Assembly: GCA_947500525.1 (NCBI GenBank) | Contig: CANMSH010000005.1 | Location: 1-64,000, forward strand | DNA: 64,000 nt | Origin: an uncultured Flavobacteriaceae bacterium | GTDB taxonomy: Bacteria > Bacteroidota > Bacteroidia > Flavobacteriales > Flavobacteriaceae | Direction: 5' to 3' | Shown: piece by piece, positions 27,367 through 36,916 of the stretch | Numbering within the stretch: position 1 is the first letter of the stretch | Layout: each line of letters starts with the position of its first letter | Notes under the pieces: model-generated | Seen by the model: the letters and a program-made list of their open reading frames with translations, nothing else | Told to the model about the DNA's origin: nothing | The model's database searches: none | Program-made: the position numbers and the translations under genes

Positions 27367-28589
27367 TAGAACAGGTTAAACACCTTAAAGATACTTTTTA
27401 ATCCTAAGAATACAGTAAACATTACAATAATGACTCCAACAATATTTTGAAGTTTGGTATTCTTAAATTCACCTAAAAGTGATTTTTTATTCATAATCCA
27501 AAGTAAAAAACCTGCAATTACTGGCAAGAGTATACCATTTGTTACCTGAGCAAATTTTATAATCTCAATTGGACTAATCCCTAAAGAGGAAAACATTACT
27601 CCTAAAATCAAAATTATCATCCAAACTGCTCTAAATTTAACCGATTTTAAACTACCATCCCATCCCAAACAGCCCTTCGCCACATATGCAGCGGCTAATG
27701 GCGCTGTAATCGCAGATGTAATACCGGCAGCAAACAAACCAATTGCAATAAAATAAGTTGAGAAGTCACCAAATAAAGGTGCTAAACTTTTGGCCAAATC
27801 AGCCGCATTCGTTACTTCACTTGACTGTATTGCTGTTGCAGAAATAATAATCGCCATAGAAACAATACCTCCCAATATAATAGAAATGATAGTATCTTTC
27901 TTTGCTCTTTGCAAATCGTCATGCGATCGCCATTTCTCTTTTACCAAAGAGGCATGTAAAAACAAATTATAAGGCACTACAGTTGTACCTACAAGTCCGA
28001 TAACGGTCAATAAGCTGCCTTCGGGAAATTTTGGTGCAATCGCCCCTTTTAAAATTAAATACACATCGGGTTTTGTAAGTACAGCCGTCACCAGAAACGA
28101 AATACTCATCAATAAAACCAAACCGACTAGGGTCCTTTCTAAGAACTTGTAGTTACCAATATATAATAGCACAAAAGCAATAAAACCAATTAAAACTGGT
28201 AACAAATTAATTGAAGAATCTCCAACAGCTAACTTGAAATTCGTAAAGACTGTTTCAAGCCCCAATACACCTCCGCTAATATTACCAGCCTCATAGGCGG
28301 CATTACCAATTACAATAGCCGAAAGAATCAAAACAACAACAAATTTTCTTAATGTAGGATGCTTAATCTCGGTTCTTATAACCTCAGACAATCCTTTTTG
28401 AGAAATAATTCCAAGACGAGCGGCCATTTCTTGAAGTACTATGGTTGCTAGGATAGACAAGACCATGGCCCATAACAGTGCAAACCCAAAATTAACTCCG
28501 GCAATTGTACAGATGGTTACTGTACCAGGTCCAATAAAGGCAGCCGCCACCAACGTACCTGGACCAATATTCTTAAAAAACTTAAACAT
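27366..28589 (-). CDS. NRAMP-fold transporter (YcsG-like), metal ligands replaced
   Basis: A 407-residue, about 11-TM protein of the NRAMP family. In true Mn/Fe NRAMPs the metal is held by Asp and Asn of the TM1 motif DPGN and by Met of the TM6 motif xxxMPH. Here TM1 reads AFIGPGTV (Gly20 for Asp, Thr23 for Asn) and TM6 reads GTTVVPYNLFLH (Val205 for Met). The metal site is therefore absent. The gene overlaps pxpA by one base, which points to an uptake system for 5-oxoproline or a related compound rather than a divalent metal. The family is sure from the overall pattern; substrate is inferred from context and from the lost residues. Confidence 0.88.
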   Translation of the reverse strand: MFKFFKNIGPGTLVAAAFIGPGTVTICTIAGVNFGFALLWAMVLSILATIVLQEMAARLGIISQKGLSEVIRTEIKHPTLRKFVVVLILSAIVIGNAAYEAGNISGGVLGLETVFTNFKLAVGDSSINLLPVLIGFIAFVLLYIGNYKFLERTLVGLVLLMSISFLVTAVLTKPDVYLILKGAIAPKFPEGSLLTVIGLVGTTVVPYNLFLHASLVKEKWRSHDDLQRAKKDTIISIILGGIVSMAIIISATAIQSSEVTNAADLAKSLAPLFGDFSTYFIAIGLFAAGITSAITAPLAAAYVAKGCLGWDGSLKSVKFRAVWMIILILGVMFSSLGISPIEIIKFAQVTNGILLPVIAGFLLWIMNKKSLLGEFKNTKLQNIVGVIIVMFTVFLGLKSIFKVFNLF

Positions 28590-28592
28590 AAA

Positions 28593-29453
28593 TTACTCCT
28601 CTATACCCACGATCTTGTATGCAGTAATCTCTGGTTTTTCAAAGCTATGTTTTTTAGATGATTTTGATAATTCAACAATCTCTGGAATATGAATAAAATA
28701 TTGCGACAATTTATCTAAAATAGGATGCTGGTCATTCGTACTTACTTCTATTAATTCTCCATTCACCAATTCTACCATATAATTATACCGAGGATTATCA
28801 ACAGGTTTGGTATTTTGATTCCATTTTTCTTTAATCGAAGCTATATAGCTCCTGTTAAGCAATTTATGAAGACTTATCATTTGTTTCTTATCTAACTTTC
28901 CATGAAAATTTCCAGTGAATTCCTTTGTATAAATTCTACCTTGATAAAATAAAGTACCGTCTCTGTTAATTTCCAATGAAAACGAAGGGCACGTGCCAAA
29001 ACAAGTCGAAGCAATAAAGGTTACTTTCTTAAAATTAACTGGTTCAATGACATTTTCTCTATTAAATAAAATAAACTCCTTTTTTGAGAAAAAAGGTTCA
29101 TACATCAATTTTCGCATTCCCTCTTGATCTAGATCAATTTTAGAATCTAACGGGTGAAATACTAACTTATTTTTATCTAATTTTTTGATTTTAAATCGAA
29201 TAGATTCTTCTTTCATTCCCGCTCCTCCATTATAAAATCGTTCTTTCATTGTCAAAGTACGCTTACCAAGATCAAAATATAAATCATGTCTTTTATCTGA
29301 AATACTATACGTAAGCGTATCCGAATCAAAACGAATATAATCAAGGTTTTTATTGATCCATTCCGTCTTTACCAGAAGTAATGAATCAGATTTTATTTGG
29401 GCAAAAGTAAAGATACTACAAAATAGGAGGATTAAATTTAGGAGGATTTTCAT
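28593..29453 (-). CDS. Secreted DUF6438-domain protein
   Basis: A 286-residue exported protein with signal peptide MKILLNLILLFCSIFTFAQ. The C-terminal half has the DUF6438 signature: ASTCFGTCPSFSLEINRDGTLFYQG near residue 150 with two Cys, then the GKLDKKQM segment and a final VELVNGELIEVSTNDQHP region. The N-terminal half has no match I recognise. It is probably periplasmic, with a possible disulfide between the two Cys of CFGTC. Three bases upstream of the NRAMP-like transporter and so the first gene of the pxp operon, which makes it a candidate accessory envelope protein. Function unknown. Confidence 0.75.
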   Translation of the reverse strand: MKILLNLILLFCSIFTFAQIKSDSLLLVKTEWINKNLDYIRFDSDTLTYSISDKRHDLYFDLGKRTLTMKERFYNGGAGMKEESIRFKIKKLDKNKLVFHPLDSKIDLDQEGMRKLMYEPFFSKKEFILFNRENVIEPVNFKKVTFIASTCFGTCPSFSLEINRDGTLFYQGRIYTKEFTGNFHGKLDKKQMISLHKLLNRSYIASIKEKWNQNTKPVDNPRYNYMVELVNGELIEVSTNDQHPILDKLSQYFIHIPEIVELSKSSKKHSFEKPEITAYKIVGIEE

Positions 29454-29534
29454 AAAGTGGGTATATTAATAGGGGCGTCTAATTTAGTAAAATTTAATAT
29501 TTATACATAAAGATTGATTCATTTAATTCAAGTA

Positions 29535-31073
29535 TTACCTCAACCAACCTTCTCTATCATGACTTCTATATTGAATTGCTTCTGAAATATGATCAAATGA
29601 AATGTTTTCCGAGGCATCTAAATCTGCTATTGTTCGGGCGACTTTTAAAATTCTATCATAAGCCCTCGCAGAAAGATTCAGTCTCTCCATCGCTAACTTC
29701 AGATGCTCCTTAGACATAATATCTAACTCACAATATATCCGTATTTGCTTTACGGTCATTTGAGCATTATAATGCACCTTTTTATATTTCTCAAAGCGTT
29801 CTGTTTGTAGTTTTCTAGCTGCAATTACTCTTTTTCTTATCGTATTACTCGATGCTCCCGTTTTCTTTTCAGACAATCTCTCAAATGGCACTGGTTGCAC
29901 TTCTATATGAATATCTATTCGATCCAAAAGCGGTCCAGATACCTTACTCAAATACCGTTGCATCTCTTGCGGACTCGATGTCACATGCCCTTCAGTGCCA
30001 TTAAAATAGCCACTGGGACTTGGGTTCATACTTGCAACTAACATAAAACTACTTGGGTAAGTCACGGTGAACCTTGCTCTTGAGATCGTTACTTCTCTAT
30101 CCTCTAACGGCTGTCGCATTACTTCGAGTACCGTTCTTTTAAACTCTGGTAATTCATCTAAAAAAAGAACCCCATTATGTGATAAAGAAATTTCGCCAGG
30201 CTGCGGATATCCGCCACCTCCTACAAGTGCAACATCACTTATTGTATGGTGCGGGGCTCTAAATGGGCGTTGTCCCATCAAACCAGCGTTTGCTTTAATT
30301 CTACCTACTACGCTATGAATTTTCGTTGTCTCTAAGGCTTCGTGTAATGTCATTGGAGGTAAAATACTAGGTAATCTCTTCGCCAACATAGTTTTACCAG
30401 AACCTGGAGGACCAATTAAAATAATGTTATGTCCTCCAGCTGCAGCTATCTCCATACAACGTTTTATAGATTCTTGCCCTTTCACCTCTGAAAAATCAAA
30501 TTCAGGGTGTTCAATATTTTTTTGAAATTCCTTTCGAGTATCTACTATAGTTGGTTGTAATGTTAAATTACCTTCAAAAAAATCAATGACCTGTTTGATA
30601 GTTTCTACTCCATAGACTTCCAAATCACCTACAATAGCCGCTTCTTTTTCGTTTTGTTTCGGTAAGATAAAACCTTTAAAACCTTCATTTCTTGCTTGAA
30701 TAGCAATGGGCAATGCCCCCTTAATTGGCTGCAGACCTCCGTCAAGAGAAAGTTCTCCCATAATAAGATAATCAGAAAGCGTATCTGCCTTGATTTGTGA
30801 AGATGCCTTTAAAATTCCCATGGCCAATGTTAAATCATATGCTGAGCCCTCTTTACGAAGATCTGCAGGCGCCATATTAATCGTGATTTTTTTACCAGGT
30901 ATTTTGTAACCATTATTTTGAAGAGCAGCTGCAATTCGGTAGTTACTCTCCTTAACCGCATTGTCGGGTAAACCAACCAAATGATATCCAATACCTTTAT
31001 CTATATTTACTTCTACTGTAATCGTCGTGGCATCCACACCAAAAACAGCACTGCCATAAACTTTTACGAGCAT
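29535..31073 (-). CDS. YifB/ComM-family Mg-chelatase-like AAA ATPase
   Basis: A 512-residue protein. An N-terminal Lon-like (ChlI) domain opens MLVKVYGSAVFGVDATTI and has VNIDKGIGYHLVGLPDNAVKES. The AAA part has Walker A GPPGSGKTMLAKRLPS, Walker B GVLFLDELPEF, MNPSPSGYF and an arginine segment with DRIDIHIEV. The C-terminal helical domain ends SEAIQYRSHDREGWLR. This is the family of ComM, a hexameric helicase that drives branch migration in natural transformation. Not in an obvious operon. Together with ComF elsewhere in the window it is compatible with, but does not prove, competence. Confidence 0.95.
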   Translation of the reverse strand: MLVKVYGSAVFGVDATTITVEVNIDKGIGYHLVGLPDNAVKESNYRIAAALQNNGYKIPGKKITINMAPADLRKEGSAYDLTLAMGILKASSQIKADTLSDYLIMGELSLDGGLQPIKGALPIAIQARNEGFKGFILPKQNEKEAAIVGDLEVYGVETIKQVIDFFEGNLTLQPTIVDTRKEFQKNIEHPEFDFSEVKGQESIKRCMEIAAAGGHNIILIGPPGSGKTMLAKRLPSILPPMTLHEALETTKIHSVVGRIKANAGLMGQRPFRAPHHTISDVALVGGGGYPQPGEISLSHNGVLFLDELPEFKRTVLEVMRQPLEDREVTISRARFTVTYPSSFMLVASMNPSPSGYFNGTEGHVTSSPQEMQRYLSKVSGPLLDRIDIHIEVQPVPFERLSEKKTGASSNTIRKRVIAARKLQTERFEKYKKVHYNAQMTVKQIRIYCELDIMSKEHLKLAMERLNLSARAYDRILKVARTIADLDASENISFDHISEAIQYRSHDREGWLR

Positions 31074-31150
31074 TCCTTTTATTTACAATACGTAAAATTA
31101 AAATCGGCAATCGACATAATTTGGCAGTACCTCAAAAAAGACAGAAAGAA

Positions 31151-32293
31151 TTAGTTTTTTAATCTAAATCCTAACAAAAATGACAAAAACACAAAACCTA
31201 ATAAACAAAAGAAACTCAATTTAAGGCTTGAAATATCTGCTAAAAAACCCAATAAAACCGGACCTACCAGAAATCCGAAAAAACCAACTCCGGATATAAA
31301 AGAAATCCCTTGCGATGATTCTACTCCTTTCGTTTTTCCACCCAATCTAAATAATTCGGGAATTATTACCGACAGACCAACTCCTACAAGTCCAAATCCG
31401 ACAATGGCAATAATCGGTGTAACAAACAATATACATATAAAGCCTAGAGACCCCACAAAAGCGCCTCCAATAATTAATTTTTTTGAACCAAATCTTCTAC
31501 TAATATCATCTCCTAAAAATCGAGCTATGGACATGGCAATAGAAAACACGGTATACCCCAAACCAATCCTTGAAAGTTTTGCAAATGACACTTTTTCTAA
31601 ATATAAAGCACTCCAATCTACAATCGCTCCTTCACTTGCCATTACAAAAAAAGCAATAGTAGCTAATACCAATAACGGTTTGAAGTTTTTAAGATTAAAA
31701 CTTTGATCATCTTGATCTATAGAAGTTACCTTTATATAATGTTTCATTAACACTAAATTTGAAATAAAGAGTATACCAATAACCACAAACAAATGATGTA
31801 ACGGAACTAATTGCATCGGAAGAAAAAAACTTCCGATTCCCGCACCTATAAAGCCTCCAAGACTAAAAAAGCCATGATTCGCAGACATGATATGCACTTT
31901 ATCTTGTTTCTCTATTTCTGTAACCAACGTATTCATGGCAACGTCAGTAAATCCCGAAAAAGCACCAACTATGTACATTCCAACACACAATAAAAAATAG
32001 CTGTTTGCCGCAAATGGTATACTAAAAGAAACTAAAAATAGAAAAACACCATAGGCCGTTACATTACCCACACCGAATCGATTAATTATTTTTGGTGCAA
32101 AAAGAATCATGGTCAATGTACCGAGCGCCATACAAAATAGCGCCAAACCTAATTCTCCCTCATCTATGCCTAACTTCGCTTTTATTGAAGGAATATAAAT
32201 TGCCCAGGTTCCAATAACAACATTGAGTGTGGCGAATACAAACGCTGGAGCAAAATATCTTGAATTCGAAAATATTAACTGTAATGACTTCAT
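31151..32293 (-). CDS. MFS transporter
   Basis: A 380-residue, 12-TM major facilitator protein. TM1 runs ...PAFVFATLNVVIGTWAIYIPSI, followed by KAKLGIDEGELGLALFCMALGTL and the loop 2-3 motif FGVGNVTAYG, as in the 'FucP/YbjJ-like' MFS group. Substrate is not predictable. It is transcribed divergently from the kynurenine operon, 96 bases away, so an aromatic or peptide substrate would fit but is not shown. Confidence 0.85.
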   Translation of the reverse strand: MKSLQLIFSNSRYFAPAFVFATLNVVIGTWAIYIPSIKAKLGIDEGELGLALFCMALGTLTMILFAPKIINRFGVGNVTAYGVFLFLVSFSIPFAANSYFLLCVGMYIVGAFSGFTDVAMNTLVTEIEKQDKVHIMSANHGFFSLGGFIGAGIGSFFLPMQLVPLHHLFVVIGILFISNLVLMKHYIKVTSIDQDDQSFNLKNFKPLLVLATIAFFVMASEGAIVDWSALYLEKVSFAKLSRIGLGYTVFSIAMSIARFLGDDISRRFGSKKLIIGGAFVGSLGFICILFVTPIIAIVGFGLVGVGLSVIIPELFRLGGKTKGVESSQGISFISGVGFFGFLVGPVLLGFLADISSLKLSFFCLLGFVFLSFLLGFRLKN

Positions 32294-32358
32294 TTTAATT
32301 AAATGAACATCGAAAATAGTGTTTTATTTTTTATCTTAAGAATATGTTTTTAAATCCT

Positions 32359-32366
32359 TATTTTTG
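32359..32366 (+). promoter_or_regulatory. -7 box of the kynurenine operon
   Basis: TATTTTTG matches TAnnTTTG, 23 bases before the GTG start of kynU. A -33 TTG at normal distance is not clear. Confidence 0.45.
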
Positions 32367-32389
32367 TGTGAAACACCAAATTAAATATA

Positions 32390-33661
32390 GTGTCAAATTT
32401 CAAGCCTGATCGCTCATTCGCAATAGAATTAGACCGTAATGACCCACTCGCGAAATATCGAAATGAGTTTCATATTCCCAAAGATGCGAAGGGGAATGAT
32501 CTTATTTATCTATGTGGGAATTCTCTAGGATTACAACCTAAAATTACAAAAGACGCTATTGCGCAAGAGCTAAATGATTGGGCAAATTTAGGTGTTGAAG
32601 GTCACCTAGAAGCTAAAAATCCCTGGTTACCATATCATGAATTCTTGACCGAAGGTATGGCTAAAATAGTCGGTGCCAAACCAATTGAAGTCGTGGTAAT
32701 GAATACACTAACGGCAAACCTTCATTTTATGATGGTTAGTTTTTATCGGCCAACAAAGAAGAGATACAAAATACTCATTGAGAGTGATGCTTTTCCTTCA
32801 GATAAATTTGCTGTTGAATCGCAATTACGCCATCACGGATTTAATCAACATGAGGGCATAATTCTATGGAAACCTAGAGAAGACGAAGAATTACTTCGTT
32901 ATGAAGATTTAGAAGATATTATGAAAGAGCACGGTGATGAAATAGCCTTAATAATGATTGGCGGTGTTAACTACTACACTGGTCAATACTTCGATCTTGA
33001 ACGCATTACCAAACTTGGCCATAATTATGGAGCAGTCGTTGGATTTGACTGTGCCCATGGCGCTGGTAATGTACCGCTAAATCTGCATAAGACGGGAGCA
33101 GATTTTGCTGTTTGGTGTACCTATAAATATATGAATTCTGGTCCAGGTAGTTTAAGTGGATGTTTTGTACATGAACGACACGCATATTCTAAAAATTTAA
33201 ATAGATTTACCGGGTGGTGGAGCCATAATAAAGAAACTCGTTTTAATATGCGCGACGAGTTCGATCAATTACCAGGAGCCGAGGGGTGGCAATTATCAAA
33301 TCCTCCTATTTTATCAATGGCAGCGATAAAGGCTTCAATTGATGTTTTTATGGAGGCTGGTGTCGAAAGACTTTTCAAAAAATCTATAATCCTTACAGAA
33401 TATTTTGAATACTTGCTGCATAATTTAGATCATAAGAAAATATCCATTATTACTCCTCAAAATCCTAGTGAACGAGGTTGCCAACTTTCAATTCAGGTAA
33501 AGAATGCTGATAAGAATTTACATGATAAATTAACCAAATCTGGTGTAATTAGTGATTGGAGAGAACCAGATGTGATCAGATGTGCTCCAGTGCCTCTGTA
33601 TAATTCTTTTCAGGATGTCTATCATATGGTAGAAAAATTAAAAATGATTTTACATGCCTAA
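32390..33661 (+). CDS. kynU: Kynureninase
   Basis: A 423-residue PLP enzyme that splits kynurenine or 3-hydroxykynurenine to anthranilate or 3-hydroxyanthranilate plus alanine. Start is GTG at 32390 (MSNFKPDRSFAIELDR). Landmarks: YLCGNSLGLQPK, the GVEGH and NPWLPYHE segments, FDCAHGAGNVPL and the PLP lysine K246 in CTYKYMNSGPGS. Length is typical. First gene of the plus-strand operon; it overlaps kmo by 8 bases. Confidence 0.97.
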   Translation: MSNFKPDRSFAIELDRNDPLAKYRNEFHIPKDAKGNDLIYLCGNSLGLQPKITKDAIAQELNDWANLGVEGHLEAKNPWLPYHEFLTEGMAKIVGAKPIEVVVMNTLTANLHFMMVSFYRPTKKRYKILIESDAFPSDKFAVESQLRHHGFNQHEGIILWKPREDEELLRYEDLEDIMKEHGDEIALIMIGGVNYYTGQYFDLERITKLGHNYGAVVGFDCAHGAGNVPLNLHKTGADFAVWCTYKYMNSGPGSLSGCFVHERHAYSKNLNRFTGWWSHNKETRFNMRDEFDQLPGAEGWQLSNPPILSMAAIKASIDVFMEAGVERLFKKSIILTEYFEYLLHNLDHKKISIITPQNPSERGCQLSIQVKNADKNLHDKLTKSGVISDWREPDVIRCAPVPLYNSFQDVYHMVEKLKMILHA

Positions 33662-35051
33662 AAAAGAACGCATATTAATTATTGGAGCGGGTCTTTGTGG
33701 GTCGTTATTGGGATTACGTTTAGCACAACGAGGATATAAAGTGTCAATATATGAAAGTCGATCTGATCTTCGAACCACAGATATTTCGGCTGGGCGTTCT
33801 ATAAATCTTGCCTTGTCGGATAGAGGATTTAGAGCATTACGCTTGGCCAATGTAGAAGAAAAAGCACGAAAAATTTGTATTCCTATGCATGGTCGTTTGA
33901 TACATGACATAAATGGCAATACATTCCCATCTAGCTATTCAGGAAGAGAAGGAGAATATATCAATTCTATATCAAGAGGTGACCTTAATAAATTATTACT
34001 AGCGGAAGCTGATTTATTTGATAATCTCACTATTTTATTTAACAAAGAATGCAAAGGTGTAAATTTAGATACTAATGTTGCAAGTTTCTATGACCATATA
34101 TTAAAAGAAGATTCTGAAGTAAAAGCAGATATTATTTTTGGCACCGATGGTGCTGGCTCTGCTTTAAGAAAGAGTTATTATTTAGAACGGAAGTTTCTAT
34201 TTAGTTACTCGCAAAATTTCTTGACACATGGATATAAAGAATTAGAAATTCCGGCCTCTAAAGAAGGAACACACATTATTAGCAAAGATCACTTACATAT
34301 ATGGCCTAGAGGAGAATATATGCTCATTGCATTGGCTAATCTTGACGGAAGTTTCACGGTGACTTTATTCTTAAGTTATGATGATGGAATCTATAATTTT
34401 AACAATCTAACATCGCCAGAAAAAGTCAAGTCCTTTTTTAAAGAACAATTTCCTGATGCGCTTAAGTTGATTCCTACTATTGCCGATGAATTTTTCAACA
34501 ATCCAACAGGTCCTTTAGGCACCATAAAATGCTCCCCATGGCATTATAAAAATAAGACATTGATAATGGGAGATGCTGCGCATGCAATAGTACCATTTTA
34601 CGGACAGGGTATGAATGCTTCTTTTGAAGATGTTACGATTTTTGATGCTATCCTAGAAAAATATGAAGGTGATTGGGATTTAATATTTGAGACCTTTGAA
34701 AAAGAACGAAAAAAAGATACGGATGCCATTGCCGATTTAGCAATTGACAATTATTACGAAATGAGAGATCATGTTGCTAATCCAATATTCAAGCAAAAGC
34801 GTATGTTAGAGATGGCTTTTGAGAAAAATTTTCCAAATGACTATTCTTCTAAATATTCGTTAGTTACCTTTAACGAAGATATCCCTTATTACCAAGCTAT
34901 GTTAAGAGGACGGGCTCAAGATAAAGCGATATTAAATATGATTTCTAATAACGAAATTGATATGAACAATAATTTGAATGAAATTCTAAGAAGAGTAAAG
35001 AAAGAGACCCATGAACTATTAGAAGAAGATCAAATTGCAAGACTAAAATGA
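33654..35051 (+). CDS. kmo: Kynurenine 3-monooxygenase
   Basis: A 465-residue FAD monooxygenase that hydroxylates kynurenine at C3. FAD-binding GAGLCGSLLGLRLAQRG is at the N-terminus, DISAGRSINLALSDRG follows, GTDGAGSALR is the second motif, and GDAAHAIVPFYGQGMNASFED is the FAD ribityl site. Family-specific NPTGPLGTIKCSPW is present. A hydrophobic C-terminal membrane anchor, as in the mammalian enzyme, is not seen; the tail is acidic. It overlaps kynU by 8 bases and is followed by the RidA-like gene after 6. Confidence 0.97.
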   Translation: MPKKERILIIGAGLCGSLLGLRLAQRGYKVSIYESRSDLRTTDISAGRSINLALSDRGFRALRLANVEEKARKICIPMHGRLIHDINGNTFPSSYSGREGEYINSISRGDLNKLLLAEADLFDNLTILFNKECKGVNLDTNVASFYDHILKEDSEVKADIIFGTDGAGSALRKSYYLERKFLFSYSQNFLTHGYKELEIPASKEGTHIISKDHLHIWPRGEYMLIALANLDGSFTVTLFLSYDDGIYNFNNLTSPEKVKSFFKEQFPDALKLIPTIADEFFNNPTGPLGTIKCSPWHYKNKTLIMGDAAHAIVPFYGQGMNASFEDVTIFDAILEKYEGDWDLIFETFEKERKKDTDAIADLAIDNYYEMRDHVANPIFKQKRMLEMAFEKNFPNDYSSKYSLVTFNEDIPYYQAMLRGRAQDKAILNMISNNEIDMNNNLNEILRRVKKETHELLEEDQIARLK

Positions 35052-35057
35052 CAAACT

Positions 35058-35459
35058 ATGAGTGATAAAGTAACGCCAAGAGGTGCTTATCCACATACTA
35101 AAAGGGTGGGCGATTTTATATTTGTTTCGGGCACGAGCTCAAGAAGAGCTGATAATACTATTGCAGGCGTAGACATTATTGATGAAATGGGTACGAAGCA
35201 TTTAAATATCGAAGTGCAGACGAGAGAAGTACTAATGAACATAGAAAAAAATCTAGCAAATGAAGGAGCCACTTTGAAAGACATAGTTGATGTTACATCA
35301 TTCTTGGTAAATATGAATGATTTTGCAGGATATAATAAGGCCTATGCCGAATTTTTTAACGTTGAGTCAGGACCAACAAGAACAACGGTAGCGGTGCATC
35401 AATTACCACATCCTGATTTGGTGGTGGAAATTAAAGTTATGGCTTATAAAAAATTGTAA
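35058..35459 (+). CDS. RidA-family protein, probable 2-aminomuconate deaminase
   Basis: A 133-residue YjgF/RidA protein. [18 protein letters not shown] near the N-terminus and [28 protein letters not shown] at the end give the trimer interface and the conserved Arg in GPTRT. General RidA proteins hydrolyse reactive enamines. In this operon, directly before 2-aminomuconic semialdehyde dehydrogenase, the most likely job is deamination of 2-aminomuconate to 4-oxalocrotonate, the role of the RidA-like AmnD enzymes. Context decides this; the sequence alone says only RidA. Confidence 0.82.
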   Translation: MSDKVTPRGAYPHTKRVGDFIFVSGTSSRRADNTIAGVDIIDEMGTKHLNIEVQTREVLMNIEKNLANEGATLKDIVDVTSFLVNMNDFAGYNKAYAEFFNVESGPTRTTVAVHQLPHPDLVVEIKVMAYKKL

Positions 35460-35460
35460 T

Positions 35461-36903
35461 TTGATTATAATTCAAAACTACATAAACGGTCAATTTCAGA
35501 ATCCATTAAATGATGAGTGGTTAGATAACTACAATCCGTCTAACGGAGAAGTATATGGACGAATTCCGAACTCAACGGGAGAAGATGTAGACGTGGCCTT
35601 TAAGGCCGCCAGAACAGCGTTCCCCAATTGGTCGGAAAAAAATATCGAAGAACGTAGTAGAATTTTAATTAAAATTTCAGAATTACTAGAAGCTAAGGTA
35701 GCACATTTCGCAGAAGCTGAGAGTAAAGACAATGGAAAACCGATAAACTTAGCGAAAGCAGTTGATATTCCGAGAGCTGCCAGTAATTTTCGATTTTTTG
35801 GCAACGCCATTACCCAATTTGCCAGCGAAAGTCATGAAAATGTAGGTCAACAAGCTCTTAATTATACCTTGCGCCAACCTATTGGTGTAGTTGGATGTAT
35901 TTCTCCATGGAACCTTCCGCTTTATTTATTCACTTGGAAAATCGCACCCGCGCTTGCCGCAGGAAATTGTGTTGTGGCAAAACCAAGTGAAATTACTCCC
36001 TTAACTGCTTATTTACTAGGAGAAATATGTAATGAAGCTGGCCTACCTAAAGGAGTCCTAAATATTGTACATGGTTTAGGCACAATCACAGGGCAGGCAA
36101 TTGTTGAACACCCAAACATTAAGGCGATTTCTTTTACTGGAGGTACTGCAACCGGTGCCCATATTGCTCGAACTGCGGCTCCATTGTTTAAAAAATTATC
36201 CTTAGAATTGGGAGGTAAGAATCCTAATATCATTTTTGCAGATTGTGACTATGAAGATATGTTGACTACAACTGTACGTTCGTCTTTCGCGAATCAAGGT
36301 CAAATATGCCTTTGCGGAAGTCGTATTTTTGTTGAAAACTCCATTTATGAAAAATTTAAAAGAGATTTTGTGGCAAAGGTGCAGCAACTCATTGTTGGGC
36401 ACCCGTCAAATACATCAACAAATATTGGGGCATTAGTTTCGAAATCGCATCTCGAAAAAGTGGTAGGTTATATTGATCAGGCCAAAGTAGAGAATCATAC
36501 TATTTTATGTGGTGGAAAAAAAGTGACTGTCAAAAATTATGAAAATGGTTATTATTTGGAGCCCACAGTCATTGAGGTGAAATCAAATGAATGTAGCTTG
36601 AATCAAGAAGAAATATTTGGACCAGTTGTAACCATCATGCCCTTTCATTCGGAAAAGGAAGTGTTAGAAATGGCCAATAGTGTAAAATATGGTTTATCAG
36701 CTACCTTGTGGACGAATAACCTAAAGCGAACGATGCGGATTTGCAATCAACTCCAAACTGGTATTGTTTGGGTAAATACCTGGATGCTTCGTGATTTAAG
36801 AACCCCTTTTGGTGGCATGAAAGATTCTGGTGTTGGACGTGAAGGTGGATTTGAAGCCTTACGTTTTTTTACAGAATCGAAAAACATTTGTATAAAATAT
36901 TAA
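35461..36903 (+). CDS. 2-aminomuconic semialdehyde dehydrogenase (ALDH family)
   Basis: A 480-residue aldehyde dehydrogenase. It starts with TTG at 35461 (IIIQNYINGQFQNPLNDEW), 2 bases after the RidA stop. SPWNLPLYLFTWKIAPALAAGN is the Asn region, FTGGTATGAHIA the NAD loop, LELGGKNPN the general-base Glu and NQGQICLCGSR the catalytic Cys. PFGGMKDSGVGREGG is near the end. Best read as ALDH8/AmnC type oxidising 2-aminomuconate semialdehyde, given its place after ACMS-forming enzymes in the same operon. Confidence 0.93.
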   Translation: MIIIQNYINGQFQNPLNDEWLDNYNPSNGEVYGRIPNSTGEDVDVAFKAARTAFPNWSEKNIEERSRILIKISELLEAKVAHFAEAESKDNGKPINLAKAVDIPRAASNFRFFGNAITQFASESHENVGQQALNYTLRQPIGVVGCISPWNLPLYLFTWKIAPALAAGNCVVAKPSEITPLTAYLLGEICNEAGLPKGVLNIVHGLGTITGQAIVEHPNIKAISFTGGTATGAHIARTAAPLFKKLSLELGGKNPNIIFADCDYEDMLTTTVRSSFANQGQICLCGSRIFVENSIYEKFKRDFVAKVQQLIVGHPSNTSTNIGALVSKSHLEKVVGYIDQAKVENHTILCGGKKVTVKNYENGYYLEPTVIEVKSNECSLNQEEIFGPVVTIMPFHSEKEVLEMANSVKYGLSATLWTNNLKRTMRICNQLQTGIVWVNTWMLRDLRTPFGGMKDSGVGREGGFEALRFFTESKNICIKY

Positions 36904-36916
36904 TTTAAAAAGAAGT

